The notes under the pieces are model-generated. The model did no database searches, was not told the DNA's origin, and saw only the letters and a program-made list of their open reading frames with translations. The position numbers and the translations under genes were made by a program. A stretch of 23,237 nucleotides of DNA, taken from Gammaproteobacteria bacterium. Lineage in GTDB: Bacteria > Pseudomonadota > Gammaproteobacteria > Granulosicoccales > Granulosicoccaceae. Location of the stretch: the NCBI GenBank assembly GCA_019634245.1, contig JAHQVR010000163.1, positions 1 through 23,237 of the forward strand. Direction: 5' to 3'. This document shows positions 13,819-22,491 of the stretch, piece by piece; position 1 is the stretch's first letter; the number at the start of each line of letters is the position of its first letter.

Positions 13819-14547
13819 TTAGGGTGACACCTTGACTACATTTCTTGATACAACGGTTCCTTGTACAATTTTTTTACTTGAGATGTTCTTAACATTGACT
13901 ACTCCGCCTGCTTCTCCATCGTTTAGGGCAATGCCTTTCATTTGAACCTGCAAGTGATCTGAACCATAGGAGATGAGCACTTGACGACCTTTTTTCACTA
14001 GTTTTGGTGGGGAGACCATACTGAACGTTAAGGGCCTACCCGATGAGTAAGGTCGTTTAAACTGGTGATTCAACACCTGCTCAACTTCAGTGATTCGATC
14101 ACCTCGCAGTCCAGACAAGTTTGCAAGTTCCAATCGCACATTCTGGTGAGTGACTGAATCACCTCTTTGTACAGGCTCTTTTAGTACCACAATGTTTCCG
14201 TATACATCCACGCTCGCTCTCACATACACCTTCCAACCGCCGGCGTCGGGACATTCCACACCGACGCTGGTTCGGCCTAACTTAGATGCACCTGGTGGCC
14301 AGAATGTTTTTAAGCTTTGAGAACACTTGGCCAGATTGAGACGCTCATCCAGATCATTGATGCTGACTTCAATCTTCGTGGAGTTGGCGTGCTCACGCAG
14401 CACAAATTCCGACGATGCTTGAATGATATCGGGGTGCGAGTGGGACTCGAAAGATTGAGCAGCGTGAAGGATGTGAATGGTCGGTGCGTTGATCAAAAAC
14501 ACGACGAACACTAACGGCAGATGCTGCTTGATGAAATTCCTTTTCAT
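13819..14547 (-). CDS. flgA: Flagellar P-ring assembly chaperone FlgA
   Basis: Periplasmic chaperone needed to assemble the FlgI P-ring around the rod. From the ATG at 14545-14547 the 242-residue protein starts with a signal peptide (MKRNFIKQH, hydrophobic LPLVFVVFLI, cleavage near LHA-AQS). It contains the paired cysteines of FlgA (NLAKCSQ and VECPDAGGWKVYV) and the C-terminal SAF-like domain (EPVQRGDSVTHQNVRLE ... VVNVKNISSKKIVQGTV). The frame is open to a GTG at 14592 with GAGG 4 bp ahead; that start would put 15 residues in front of the signal peptide, so I prefer the ATG, although it lacks a clear ribosome-binding site. It is divergent from flgB, as in Pseudomonas and Vibrio. Confidence 0.93.
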   Translation of the reverse strand: MKRNFIKQHLPLVFVVFLINAPTIHILHAAQSFESHSHPDIIQASSEFVLREHANSTKIEVSINDLDERLNLAKCSQSLKTFWPPGASKLGRTSVGVECPDAGGWKVYVRASVDVYGNIVVLKEPVQRGDSVTHQNVRLELANLSGLRGDRITEVEQVLNHQFKRPYSSGRPLTFSMVSPPKLVKKGRQVLISYGSDHLQVQMKGIALNDGEAGGVVNVKNISSKKIVQGTVVSRNVVKVSP

Positions 14548-14954
14548 AGGGCAGGAAGATTCAATATACGTGCCCAGAGAAAAAACGTGCACTAAGCCTC
14601 AAAAAGATCCGTTCCATGACCCGAGTCTCAACTCCGATAAGTAACGCCTTGGGAGCCTAGGACACAGCGAACCAATGGCTTGCTACTTGCTCGATTTCTA
14701 TCAGAAATTTTCACCAAGGAACGGTGTCTTGTTAGATTCGAAATTAATTCGCATCCTGGCGAACCTCAGACTGGTTTATGTCAACATGTTCGGGGTCGCC
14801 TGTCCTGAAGGCGTTTGCGCCACCTGTTTTACTCAACAACAACCAACACAACCGGTCATTCTTGATACGCATGCGGCAACGCGTACCACTGTGGTCAAGA
14901 CCTGCCCGTTGCACTATCCGATCAACGCACATGGCAAGGCAGAGAGGGATCACT
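14548..14954. other. flgA/flgB divergent regulatory region
   Basis: About 400 bp between divergent flagellar genes. It contains a sigma-54-like promoter facing flgB (14676-14691) and then a leader of roughly 250 bp up to the flgB ATG. A 97-codon open frame starting at 14675 overlaps both the promoter and flgB and is not supported. No convincing promoter facing flgA could be picked out. Confidence 0.6.
14676..14691 (+). promoter_or_regulatory. sigma-54 (RpoN) promoter for the flgB operon
   Basis: TGGCTTGCTACTTGCT matches the RpoN consensus TGGCACG-N4-TTGCW, with the -24 GG and -12 GC dinucleotides separated by the required 10 bp. Transcription would begin near 14703, about 250 bp before flgB. 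Pseudomonas and Vibrio drive the same operon with RpoN plus FleQ/FleR- or FlrC-type activators; those regulators are not in this window. Confidence 0.65.
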
Positions 14955-15347
14955 ATGCCATCGCTTGACAATTTATTGGCAGCCCACGCCACGTCAATTG
15001 CCGTTCGCTCCCAAAGAGCAGAGATGATTGCCGGTAACCTAGCGAACGCAGACACACCAGGCTACAGAGCCAAAGACATCGACTTCGCTGCGGTGCTGAG
15101 CAACACGAAAGCCAGTAACTTCTCTGGTATGGCCGTCACCCATCGTGCACACCTAACGGGTAAAACCGATCCGTTAGACCATCATATGTACTTTAGAGAT
15201 GCGCCAGAAGCGACGTTAGATGAGAACTCGGTAGATACTGAATACGAACGCGCTCAATTTACTGACAATGCGGTTCGATACCAAGCGAGCGTACAGTTCC
15301 TGAACAGCAGGCTTAGTGGCCTAATGAGAGCAATAAGAGGCGAATAG
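14955..15347 (+). CDS. flgB: Flagellar proximal rod protein FlgB
   Basis: Proximal rod subunit exported through the flagellar type III system. The 130-residue protein begins MPSLDNLLAAHATSIAVRSQ, then has the rod-family motif GNLANADTPGYRAKDIDF. It ends with the conserved NAVRYQASVQFLNSRLSGLMRAIRGE, in which the terminal helix pairs with the N-terminal one. There is no signal peptide, as expected. AGGGA 5 bp before the ATG fixes the start. It opens the operon, with flgC beginning 1 bp after its stop. Confidence 0.97.
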   Translation: MPSLDNLLAAHATSIAVRSQRAEMIAGNLANADTPGYRAKDIDFAAVLSNTKASNFSGMAVTHRAHLTGKTDPLDHHMYFRDAPEATLDENSVDTEYERAQFTDNAVRYQASVQFLNSRLSGLMRAIRGE

Positions 15348-15348
15348 T

Positions 15349-15765
15349 ATGTCCTTATTTAATATCTTTGATATTGCAGGTAGTGGAATGCGCGCTCAGA
15401 ACGTGCGCTTGAATCTAACCGCCAGTAATCTCGCCAATTCTGAATCCATCGCCTCCAGCCCTGAGGATGTTTACCGAGCACGTCACCCCGTGTTCTCAAC
15501 CGTGTTTCATTCCACAGGCAACCAGCAGAATGCCGTTGCGAGTGTTGAAACCGTCGCGATCGTTGAAAGCCAGCGGGAAGCTCCCAAAAGATACGAACCC
15601 GGAAATCCGCTAGCCAACGAAGAGGGTTATATATTTGGATCCAACGTTGACACCATTGAAGAGATGACCAACATGATCAGTGCCTCCAGGAGCTACCAGA
15701 CGAATGTCGAAATAATGAATTCGTCAAAAAAGTTGTTACTAGAGACCCTGAAGATCGGTCAATAA
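15349..15765 (+). CDS. flgC: Flagellar proximal rod protein FlgC
   Basis: Proximal rod subunit. The 138-residue product carries LFNIFDIAGSGMRAQNVRLN and SNLANSES at the N-terminus and the family end NMISASRSYQTNVEIMNSSKKLLLETLKIGQ split across residues about 108-138. It starts 1 bp after the flgB stop, with GAGG inside the end of flgB serving as the ribosome-binding site, so the two are coupled. An 88-bp gap with a strong hairpin follows before flgD. Confidence 0.97.
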   Translation: MSLFNIFDIAGSGMRAQNVRLNLTASNLANSESIASSPEDVYRARHPVFSTVFHSTGNQQNAVASVETVAIVESQREAPKRYEPGNPLANEEGYIFGSNVDTIEEMTNMISASRSYQTNVEIMNSSKKLLLETLKIGQ

Positions 15766-15778
15766 ATACAGATTAGGT

Positions 15779-15810
15779 TGGAGTAGTGGTAGATTTCTCG
15801 CACTACTCCA
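15779..15810 (+). repeat. 10-bp perfect stem-loop between flgC and flgD
   Basis: TGGAGTAGTG (15779-15788) and CACTACTCCA (15801-15810) are exact complements with a 12-base loop, 13 bp after the flgC stop. No T-run follows, so it is not a standard terminator. It could be an RNA processing or stability element that makes flgBC and flgDE levels differ. Confidence 0.6.
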
Positions 15811-15853
15811 CAGTAAATAACACCAGCGCTATTGTCACAAGGAGTTGACTAGC

Positions 15854-16537
15854 ATGAATGCGATAGAAACCGGGATTCCTGAAGAGATACTTCAGGCAAA
15901 CTCATTGGTCGAACAAAGTACCACGCCCAAAAGCCAGGAAGAGCTCGGACAAGACGAGTTTCTAAAGCTTATGCTGGCTCAGATGGAACACCAAGATCCG
16001 TTTCAACCACTTGAAAACGGTGAGTTCGTTGCGCAAATGGCGCAATTCAGCACCGTTGCCGGTATCGAGAGTATGAAGGAATCTCTTGATACTATGTCCG
16101 GATCTCTTGCAGGTAATCAGCTGATGCAAGCCAGCTCCCTGATCGGCAGGACCGCGATGGTGCCCAGCTCCATCAGTACACTTATGGAAGGTTCACCGCT
16201 AAAGGGTTTATTTGCATTACCCGAAACCACGCCTCAGGTCACTATTGATATCTATAACAGCAGTGGCGAGCTGGTTCATCAGAATAAGTTAGGTATTACC
16301 GAAGCCGGCATTCACCCGTTTGAGTGGGACGGTTTATTGGACGATGGCACCCAAGCACCTGAAGGTGATTATGAGATCTCGGTGATGTACGGTGAAAACG
16401 ACAATATTTCACAAGCTGGCACCGTGATAGAAAACAGAATTTCAACCATCAGTTTATTACCAGGTAGCACCGAGTTAACGTTAGAAACTGAAGAAGGAAA
16501 CATTGTCTCGCTACTAGACATTCAACAACTAAAATAA
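15854..16537 (+). CDS. flgD: Flagellar hook-capping protein FlgD
   Basis: Forms the cap under which FlgE subunits assemble into the hook. The 227-residue protein has the conserved N-terminal export/cap region (LGQDEFLKLMLAQMEHQDPF, residues about 31-50, then ENGEFVAQMAQFSTV) and the C-terminal Tudor/FnIII-like part with HPFEWDGLLDDGTQAPEG. The ATG at 15854 has GGAG 9 bp upstream; a TTG three codons earlier is rejected, because it would overlap that site. It is followed by flgE after 58 bp. Confidence 0.97.
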   Translation: MNAIETGIPEEILQANSLVEQSTTPKSQEELGQDEFLKLMLAQMEHQDPFQPLENGEFVAQMAQFSTVAGIESMKESLDTMSGSLAGNQLMQASSLIGRTAMVPSSISTLMEGSPLKGLFALPETTPQVTIDIYNSSGELVHQNKLGITEAGIHPFEWDGLLDDGTQAPEGDYEISVMYGENDNISQAGTVIENRISTISLLPGSTELTLETEEGNIVSLLDIQQLK

Positions 16538-16595
16538 TGTTACACAATGCCGAAAAAGCTATTCGGAAATAAAAAACTACTACAAGGAGAGTTAC

Positions 16596-17807
16596 ATGTC
16601 ATTTGATATTGCCCTATCGGGTTTGAACGCAGCATCCACCGAGTTAGAGGTTATCTCTAACAATATCGCCAACAACTCAACCGCCGGGTTTAAGAGTTCG
16701 CGCGTCGAGTTTTCCGACGTCTATGCGTCCACCAGTGCCAATGACACCGGTCAAGGGGTAGGTATTTCCTCGATTCGACAGTCATTCGTCAATGGCAACT
16801 ACCGTGACACTGGTAAAGACCTGGATATGTCCATCACTGGGCAAGGTTTTTTCCAATTGCAGAAGGAAGGTGATATTAACTATTCTCGCAACGGTACTTT
16901 TGGCTTAGATCGAGAAGGTTATGTGATTAATGCAGAAGAATATAATCTCATGGGATATCCAGCCGATGACGATGGATTCTTAGCCCCCACCGTTGGACCC
17001 TTGCGTATCAACCCCAACGATCTTGCACCACACCAAACCGAAGATGTGATCTTTGGACTAAATTTAGATTCGACTTTGGATATCCTTCCTCCGTTTGATG
17101 TCAATACGCCCGACACCTATAACTTCACGACTGCAACCACCATTTACGACTCACTTGGAAGCCCGAGTGTAATGACCATTTACTTTCACAAGGACACGCC
17201 CAATACCTGGAGCATGTATACCTTTGTAGAAGATCAAGAAGTCAGTCAGCCTGGCGGGGATGAGCTGGTGTTTAACACCGAGGGCGGGCTGCAAACAATG
17301 AACGGCACGACAAACCACATTCTGACCATGCCAACGTTCACACCCACCACGGGCGGCTCACCCATGAGTGTGGATATTGACGCCACCAACATAACGCAAT
17401 ACAACGGTGATGCTGGTGTTAACCAAATCTCCCAGGATGGCTTCTCCAACGGTCGACTGAAAGACATACGCGTTGATGAGGATGGCACTATTTTGGGCCA
17501 ATACTCCAACGGCCAAACACAAGTGATGGGGCAAGTGGCCTTAACCAATTTTTCTAACATCGACGGTTTACAACAGGTCTGGGGTACTTCCTGGCGTGAA
17601 ACCTATGCCTCTGGCGCAGCACTAACAGGGGCACCCGGTTCAGCGTCGTTGGGCAATATCCGTGCAGGCGCTCTAGAAGAATCGAACGTTGACATCACGG
17701 CTGAATTGGTAGCGATGATCAGTGCGCAGAGAAGCTTCCAGGCCAATGCACAGGTTATAACCACTGCTGACACTATCAACCAGACAGTAATCAGCATGCG
17801 TCGATAA
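16596..17807 (+). CDS. flgE: Flagellar hook protein FlgE
   Basis: Major subunit of the hook, the universal joint between rod and filament. The 403-residue length is that of enteric FlgE. The N-terminal rod/hook helix (ALSGLNAASTELEVISNNIA) and NSTAGFKSSRVEFSDVY are followed by the D1/D2 beta domains, and the C-terminus ends SNVDITAELVAMISAQRS then FQANAQVITTADTIN. AAGGAG 6 bp before the ATG gives a strong start, in keeping with a highly made protein. It lies 29 bp before flgF. Confidence 0.98.
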   Translation: MSFDIALSGLNAASTELEVISNNIANNSTAGFKSSRVEFSDVYASTSANDTGQGVGISSIRQSFVNGNYRDTGKDLDMSITGQGFFQLQKEGDINYSRNGTFGLDREGYVINAEEYNLMGYPADDDGFLAPTVGPLRINPNDLAPHQTEDVIFGLNLDSTLDILPPFDVNTPDTYNFTTATTIYDSLGSPSVMTIYFHKDTPNTWSMYTFVEDQEVSQPGGDELVFNTEGGLQTMNGTTNHILTMPTFTPTTGGSPMSVDIDATNITQYNGDAGVNQISQDGFSNGRLKDIRVDEDGTILGQYSNGQTQVMGQVALTNFSNIDGLQQVWGTSWRETYASGAALTGAPGSASLGNIRAGALEESNVDITAELVAMISAQRSFQANAQVITTADTINQTVISMRR

Positions 17808-17836
17808 TCGGCAGGCTTGAGACGGAGCTCTTCTAG

Positions 17837-18649
17837 ATGAATAAGCTATTGTATGTCGCGATGAGTGGTGCTAAGACGATACTGACTCGTCAGGCGACAA
17901 ACAATCACAATTTGGCAAACTTAAGTACGACCGGTTTTCGAGAAGACCTCGATGCCGCCAAAAGTTTTCCAATGGATGATCAGACTCTACCGACCCGAGT
18001 GTTTGTCGATGTCGAACAATCCGGTATCAACGCGGATAGAGGGACCATTATCAATACCGGCCGCGATCTAGATATTGCTATTCAAGGCGAAGGGCTTCTC
18101 GCAGTACTTAACCCCGACGGTTCCGAGTCGTATACCCGAGCCGGGAATTTACGAGTCGGACCCGACGGGTTAATCGAAACCGCTGATGGGTTTGCGGTGG
18201 TTGGAAACAACGGGCCGATCGTGGTCCCACCCTATGAGACCTTAGAAATCTCAGAAGATGGCACGATCAGCATTCAATCACCAGGTGACGCAGGTGCAAA
18301 CCTAGCCGTTATCGACCGTATCAAACTGGTTAACCCTGATGAAACTCAATTGGCAAAAAACGACAACGGTCTGCTGGAGCTACGACCTCAATTGACCAAA
18401 AAAACAGTCATTACCGCAACACCCGATGGGATTGAAACCACCACAGAAACTGGCCTGGATGCAGCTGATGCTATAGCTCCAGCTGACGGTACAGTGTCGA
18501 TAATGAGTGGGGCACTCGAAACCAGCAATGTTAACCCAGCTCGCTCACTAGTCACAATGGTTGAGCTATCTCGACTGTTTGAGATGCAGATGAAAATGAT
18601 GAAAGTGGCTGAAGAAAACGATGCGGCAAATAACCGCCTCCTCACCTAA
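17837..18649 (+). CDS. flgF: Flagellar proximal rod protein FlgF
   Basis: Rod subunit. The 270-residue protein starts MNKLLYVAMSGAKTILTRQ, then NNHNLANLSTTGFREDL, includes the FlgE/F/G core GRDLDIAIQGEGLLAVLNPD and YTRAGNLRVGPDG, and ends with ETSNVNPARSLVTMVELSRL followed by a methionine-rich helix (FEMQMKMMKV). GGAG about 9 bp before the ATG supports the start. Shares its fold with flgE and flgG on either side, reflecting old duplications. Confidence 0.97.
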   Translation: MNKLLYVAMSGAKTILTRQATNNHNLANLSTTGFREDLDAAKSFPMDDQTLPTRVFVDVEQSGINADRGTIINTGRDLDIAIQGEGLLAVLNPDGSESYTRAGNLRVGPDGLIETADGFAVVGNNGPIVVPPYETLEISEDGTISIQSPGDAGANLAVIDRIKLVNPDETQLAKNDNGLLELRPQLTKKTVITATPDGIETTTETGLDAADAIAPADGTVSIMSGALETSNVNPARSLVTMVELSRLFEMQMKMMKVAEENDAANNRLLT

Positions 18650-18674
18650 CACATTTTGAACTAAGGACAACACA

Positions 18675-19460
18675 ATGAACGGCGCGCTATGGACAGCAAA
18701 GACCGGATTGGACGCACAGCAAACTCGCATGTCCGTCATTTCGAACAATCTGGCCAATGTAAATACCACCGGATTTAAACGCGACCGAGCAGTATTTGAA
18801 TCACTGCTCTATCAAAACTTACGAGCTGCGGGAACTCAGTCTTCTCAGGATACCGTTGTTCCCACAGGATTAAACGTGGGCACAGGTGTCAGAGTAGCTG
18901 CGACAGAGAAACTGTTCACACAAGGCAACCTGACAGCAACGGGTAATCAGCTGGATATGGCTATTCAGGGCCGAGGGTTTTTCTCGGTAGCAATGCCGGA
19001 TGGCAGTGTGGGCTACACCCGTGACGGCTCATTTCAGCAAGATTCTCAAGGTCAATTAGTCAATGCCAACGGCTATCTCCTCCAACCAGCCATCACCGTA
19101 CCGGCAAATACAACGTCATTGACCATTGGTCAAGACGGAACGGTGACAGCTACATTGGAAAATTCACCAGCGCCTACCCAACTTGGCACCATTCAAATTT
19201 CAGATTTTGTAAACCCCAGCGGGCTTAAGGCACGCGGTGGCAATCTCTATACTGAAACTGCGTCAAGTGGTGGAGCTCTGCCTGGGACTGCTGGATTGGG
19301 TGGCCTTGGAACAATCATTCAAGGATCGGTTGAAACGTCGAATGTGAACATTGTTGAAGAGCTGGTGGGAATGATTGAAACTCAACGCGCCTACGAGATC
19401 AACTCCAAAGCGATTTCTACTATCGACGGCATGCTGCAGTATGCTAACAACAACATGTAG
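18675..19460 (+). CDS. flgG: Flagellar distal rod protein FlgG
   Basis: Distal rod subunit that connects to the hook. The 261-residue length matches E. coli FlgG (260). Landmarks: [40 protein letters not shown], a FlgG-specific stretch [33 protein letters not shown] and the C-terminal [20 protein letters not shown] with [20 protein letters not shown] 7 bp upstream supports the ATG. Its last codons overlap the likely start of flgH. Confidence 0.98.
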   Translation: MNGALWTAKTGLDAQQTRMSVISNNLANVNTTGFKRDRAVFESLLYQNLRAAGTQSSQDTVVPTGLNVGTGVRVAATEKLFTQGNLTATGNQLDMAIQGRGFFSVAMPDGSVGYTRDGSFQQDSQGQLVNANGYLLQPAITVPANTTSLTIGQDGTVTATLENSPAPTQLGTIQISDFVNPSGLKARGGNLYTETASSGGALPGTAGLGGLGTIIQGSVETSNVNIVEELVGMIETQRAYEINSKAISTIDGMLQYANNNM

Positions 19461-20151
19461 ACCACCAATAGTGACTCATTTAATTAATGTCATAGTATTG
19501 TTGGTGTCGGTATTTGGGCTTTTGGCTTGTTCTACGGAAAAAGCTTTAAGAAATCCTGATTTCGCCCCCACCATACCGCAACCTTCTCCTGCGGCTGAAT
19601 CAAAAGATGGATCCATCTTTTCAGTCGAGGAGAATCGGTTTTTATTCGAAGACAGTAAGGCACGGCGCCCGGGCGATCTGATCACTGTACTGCTGGCTGA
19701 GAGCACCAACGCATCAAAATCGGCCTCTACCAATTCGAATAAGAATACCAAGGTCGATCAGGCGTCTCCCACCCTATTTGGTTTTACACCCAGCTATAAA
19801 GGCAAGCAGCTGTTCCAGAACAACATCGACTCCGATGTCGCCTTCTCCGGAAGTGGTGACAGCAGCCAAAGCAATAAGCTCAGTGGTGAGATCACAGTGA
19901 CCATTGCGGAAGTTTATGAAAACGGCAACATGCTAGTGAAAGGGCAGAAAATTCTAACCCTGAACCAAGGCAGCGAGGTCGTTCGCGTGTCTGGCATTGT
20001 CAGGCCTGCTGACATAACGCCAGAAAATACAGTGAAATCAGCGCTTATTGCTAACGCAGAGATTACCTATTCTGGCAAAGGAGCGGCTGATGACAGCAAT
20101 ACCGCCGGTTGGTTTACACGATTCTTAGGTGGTACCTTGTGGCCGTTTTAA
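19441..20151 (+). CDS. flgH: Flagellar L-ring lipoprotein FlgH
   Basis: Outer-membrane lipoprotein forming the L-ring bushing. A lipobox LLAC follows a hydrophobic run ([10 protein letters not shown]), so the mature protein begins at that cysteine. FlgH signatures are [37 protein letters not shown] and [20 protein letters not shown]. Two starts compete: the ATG at 19441, overlapping flgG by 20 bp, and a GTG at 19471; neither has a clear ribosome-binding site. I prefer the ATG because it adds an arginine to the signal peptide n-region, giving 236 residues and C30; the GTG would give 226 residues and C20. It overlaps flgI. Confidence 0.95.
   Translation: MLTTTCRPPIVTHLINVIVLLVSVFGLLACSTEKALRNPDFAPTIPQPSPAAESKDGSIFSVEENRFLFEDSKARRPGDLITVLLAESTNASKSASTNSNKNTKVDQASPTLFGFTPSYKGKQLFQNNIDSDVAFSGSGDSSQSNKLSGEITVTIAEVYENGNMLVKGQKILTLNQGSEVVRVSGIVRPADITPENTVKSALIANAEITYSGKGAADDSNTAGWFTRFLGGTLWPF
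20127..20132 (+). promoter_or_regulatory. ribosome-binding site fixing the GTG start of flgI
   Basis: AGGTGG lies inside the end of flgH, 6 bp before the GTG at 20139. No in-frame ATG is available before the mature protein, so this site decides the start. Confidence 0.65.
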
Positions 20152-21287
20152 ACACATTTTTAAATTTGATTGAGCAGTTTCGTAAACTGAGCATAGCGCT
20201 TAGTCTGTTAAGTTTGCTTGCACTGAGTTCGCTGAGCCATGCCGAACGCATTAAAGACCTAACGAGCGTCCAAGGTGTGCGCGAAAACCCCCTGCTCGGC
20301 TATGGCTTAGTGGTGGGCTTAGATGGTTCGGGAGATCAAACTGGCCAAGTCTCCTTTACTGAACAAAGTCTTCGCAGTATGTTGTTGCAGTTTGGCGTTA
20401 CGGTACCGCCCGATACCAAAATACAACCTAAGAATGTCGCCGCAGTGTCCATTCATGCGGTGTTGCCACCGTTCGTAAAACCAGGACAGCAGCTTGATAT
20501 TACGATTTCGTCGTTGGGTAACGCTAAATCCCTACGCGGTGGTTCGTTGTTGATGGCTCCACTTAAGGGTGCTGATGGGCAGATCTACGCGGTGGCCCAG
20601 GGCAACGTCATAGTGGGTGGTGCCGGCGCATCGGGCGCGGACGGATCAAGCGTGACGGTAAACACGCCAAGCGTTGGTAGAATTCCTAATGGCGCCATCG
20701 TTGAACGCGCTGTACCGTCGAATTTTGAATCCACTGAACGCTTGGTGCTGAACCTACATGCACCGGATTTCACAACCGCCAAACGTGTAGAAGAAGTGAT
20801 TAACAATGCCTTTAATGAGAATCAGGCCAGAGCCATTGACGCGGTATCGATCATGGTGGATTTGGCTGATATTCCATTAAACCGCGTGGAATTCTTATCC
20901 ACCCTGCAACAGCTGGAAGTACAGCCTGGCGATCAGAGCGCCAAAATAATCATCAATGCACGCACCGGCACGATCGTGATTGGTAATCATGTCACGGTTA
21001 TGCCTGCAGCCGTTTCCCATGGTGGGCTCACGGTGACCATTGATGAGGCTGTCAACGTTACCCAACCAAATCCGTTAGCGGATGGAGACACGGCGGTAAC
21101 CCCTGAATCGGAAGTCACTATCGATAGTGGTGGCCCAAAAAGCCTGTATACCTTTAGCCGAGGCATTACCCTACAAGAGGTGGTTCAGGCCATGAATGAA
21201 GTCGGGGCATCCACAGGAGATCTTGTATCCATACTCGAAGCTCTGCATCAAGTTGGTGCTCTAACGGCCGAACTTATAGTTATATAA
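20139..21287 (+). CDS. flgI: Flagellar P-ring protein FlgI
   Basis: Periplasmic P-ring subunit, assembled with FlgA's help around the rod. The 382-residue precursor has an unusually long n-region (about 17 residues) before the hydrophobic core SIALSLLSLLALSS, with cleavage likely after SHA (residue 35), exposing ERIKDLTSVQGVRENPLLGY, the near-invariant FlgI beginning. Further signatures are GLVVGLDGSGDQT, PKNVAAVSIHAVLPPF, GTIVIGNHVTV and the C-terminal LQEVVQAMNEVGASTGDLV. The start is GTG with AGGTGG 6 bp upstream, overlapping flgH by 13 bp, which implies translational coupling of the two ring genes. Confidence 0.97.
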   Translation: MAVLNTFLNLIEQFRKLSIALSLLSLLALSSLSHAERIKDLTSVQGVRENPLLGYGLVVGLDGSGDQTGQVSFTEQSLRSMLLQFGVTVPPDTKIQPKNVAAVSIHAVLPPFVKPGQQLDITISSLGNAKSLRGGSLLMAPLKGADGQIYAVAQGNVIVGGAGASGADGSSVTVNTPSVGRIPNGAIVERAVPSNFESTERLVLNLHAPDFTTAKRVEEVINNAFNENQARAIDAVSIMVDLADIPLNRVEFLSTLQQLEVQPGDQSAKIIINARTGTIVIGNHVTVMPAAVSHGGLTVTIDEAVNVTQPNPLADGDTAVTPESEVTIDSGGPKSLYTFSRGITLQEVVQAMNEVGASTGDLVSILEALHQVGALTAELIVI

Positions 21288-21314
21288 GTCCATCAAGGAA
21301 GAAAGGACGAACTT

Positions 21315-21731
21315 ATGTCATCCATTAGCGCGACATCCTTCGATGCTAATACGCTGTCGAGCAGCTCCAACGTGCCTACCGACCAAGAGAGAACCGCAGA
21401 GGTCGCGCAAGAGTTCGAGGCGCTGTTGGTGTTTACCATGATTAAATCTATGCGTACCAGCTTGTCTGAAGATACGTTGACAGGCAGTAGCCAACAAAAC
21501 CTATACAGGGAAATGTTGGATCGTGAAATAGCTGAGTCCATCGCTCGCAGGGGCGATCTTGGTCTTAAACAAATGTTTGAGCAGCAGTTAAGCAAGCCTG
21601 GCGAGGGGCCTACCGACGTTGCGTTGCTCCCAGATTCAGCTCAACAGCCTTCCGCTGGAACACGTCCAAAAACGGATCTAGGGATTGGCGTCATGGAATC
21701 GATCGCCCGTCAAAAGCTTCTGTCCGACTAG
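21315..21731 (+). CDS. flgJ: FlgJ N-terminal rod-scaffold protein (split FlgJ)
   Basis: Corresponds only to the rod-capping half of enteric FlgJ. The 138-residue protein contains the rod-binding motif AQEFEALLVFTMIKSMR (31-47), LYREMLDREIAESIARRGDL (63-82) and GLKQMFEQQL. It then has a polar, proline-rich tail and a stop codon. In E. coli and Salmonella this module continues into a peptidoglycan hydrolase; here the hydrolase is encoded by the next gene, in another frame. AAGGA 7 bp before the ATG supports the start. Both modules look intact, so this appears to be a functional split rather than decay. Confidence 0.93.
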   Translation: MSSISATSFDANTLSSSSNVPTDQERTAEVAQEFEALLVFTMIKSMRTSLSEDTLTGSSQQNLYREMLDREIAESIARRGDLGLKQMFEQQLSKPGEGPTDVALLPDSAQQPSAGTRPKTDLGIGVMESIARQKLLSD

Positions 21732-21733
21732 CT

Positions 21734-22489
21734 ATGGACATGTCGCATTCCATGAGCATATTTGGATTATCAGCTTCTTCTTCAGAAGCATCAGTAGCTG
21801 CGCATTTGCGTAGTTCTCGCTCATCCAATCTCGAGTTCTCACAAGTATTGACAGGTGTGTCTGAAGAAAAATTAAGCCCAACAGGGGGCCAGGCAAACGC
21901 TGGTAGCCCAGCAAGCTCTCAACCGTGGCTCAATGATCTGTGGCAATCAAACTCAATGGGACGACTAGCACCAACGCCCTCCTCTCATGTGCCCGAACGA
22001 CGCGTTGACTTTGTTGAATCTATCCGAGCGTCAGCCTCCAAAGCTGCCAGAAAACTCGGTACATCAACAGCGGCGGTGATTGCGGTGGCTGCTCATGAAA
22101 CAGGCTGGGGAAAGCATGTGATCAACACAAGCCACACCGGTAATAGTCATAACCTATTCGGTATCAAGGCGACAGATTCCACTTCTCAGAACACCGTTAT
22201 CGCAAAGACAACCGAGTATATCAATGGGCAAAAAGTGACTGTAAACGAGCCGTTTAGAACGTATGGCGGTGTGGAAGAATCGGTAGAAGATTTCGCTCAA
22301 TTCTTAAAAACCAACCCAAGATACTCCAAGGCGCTTGCAGTAGCACACAAACCGGAAGAATTCATCGAGCAAATTCACTTAGCCGGTTATGCCACCGATC
22401 CTGAGTATTCATCGAAAGTCAATGAAGTGATGACTCGAGTGGAACACATTCTCAATTCAAGCCCTTTGTTCAAGCGATTGGATAACTAA
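21734..22489 (+). CDS. Flagellar peptidoglycan hydrolase, FlgJ C-terminal type (split FlgJ)
   Basis: 251-residue protein matching the glucosaminidase half of FlgJ, which opens the cell wall for the growing rod. The catalytic domain spans about 90-240, with the acid residue E122 in AVAAHETGWGKHVI, then GNSHNLFGIKA, FRTYGGVEESVEDFAQFL and LAGYATDPEYSSKV. Residues 1-85 are a low-complexity serine-rich leader with no Sec signal peptide, so export through the flagellar type III system is the likely route, as for fused FlgJ. It starts 2 bp after the stop of the scaffold gene without a visible ribosome-binding site, suggesting coupling; an ATG two codons on is an alternative. flgK follows after 2 bp. 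Confidence 0.92.
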   Translation: MDMSHSMSIFGLSASSSEASVAAHLRSSRSSNLEFSQVLTGVSEEKLSPTGGQANAGSPASSQPWLNDLWQSNSMGRLAPTPSSHVPERRVDFVESIRASASKAARKLGTSTAAVIAVAAHETGWGKHVINTSHTGNSHNLFGIKATDSTSQNTVIAKTTEYINGQKVTVNEPFRTYGGVEESVEDFAQFLKTNPRYSKALAVAHKPEEFIEQIHLAGYATDPEYSSKVNEVMTRVEHILNSSPLFKRLDN

Positions 22490-22491
22490 TC

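Noticed and set aside
14675..14968. 97-codon open frame ahead of flgB containing several cysteines
   Set aside because: Its ATG overlaps the sigma-54-like promoter, it has no ribosome-binding site, it runs into the flgB coding region in another frame, and it shows no recognisable family.
21315..22489. Split FlgJ as a broken pseudogene
   Set aside because: Both modules are complete with key residues intact, the second has its own long leader, and neighbouring genes are tightly spaced and intact; an indel cannot be fully excluded without reads.
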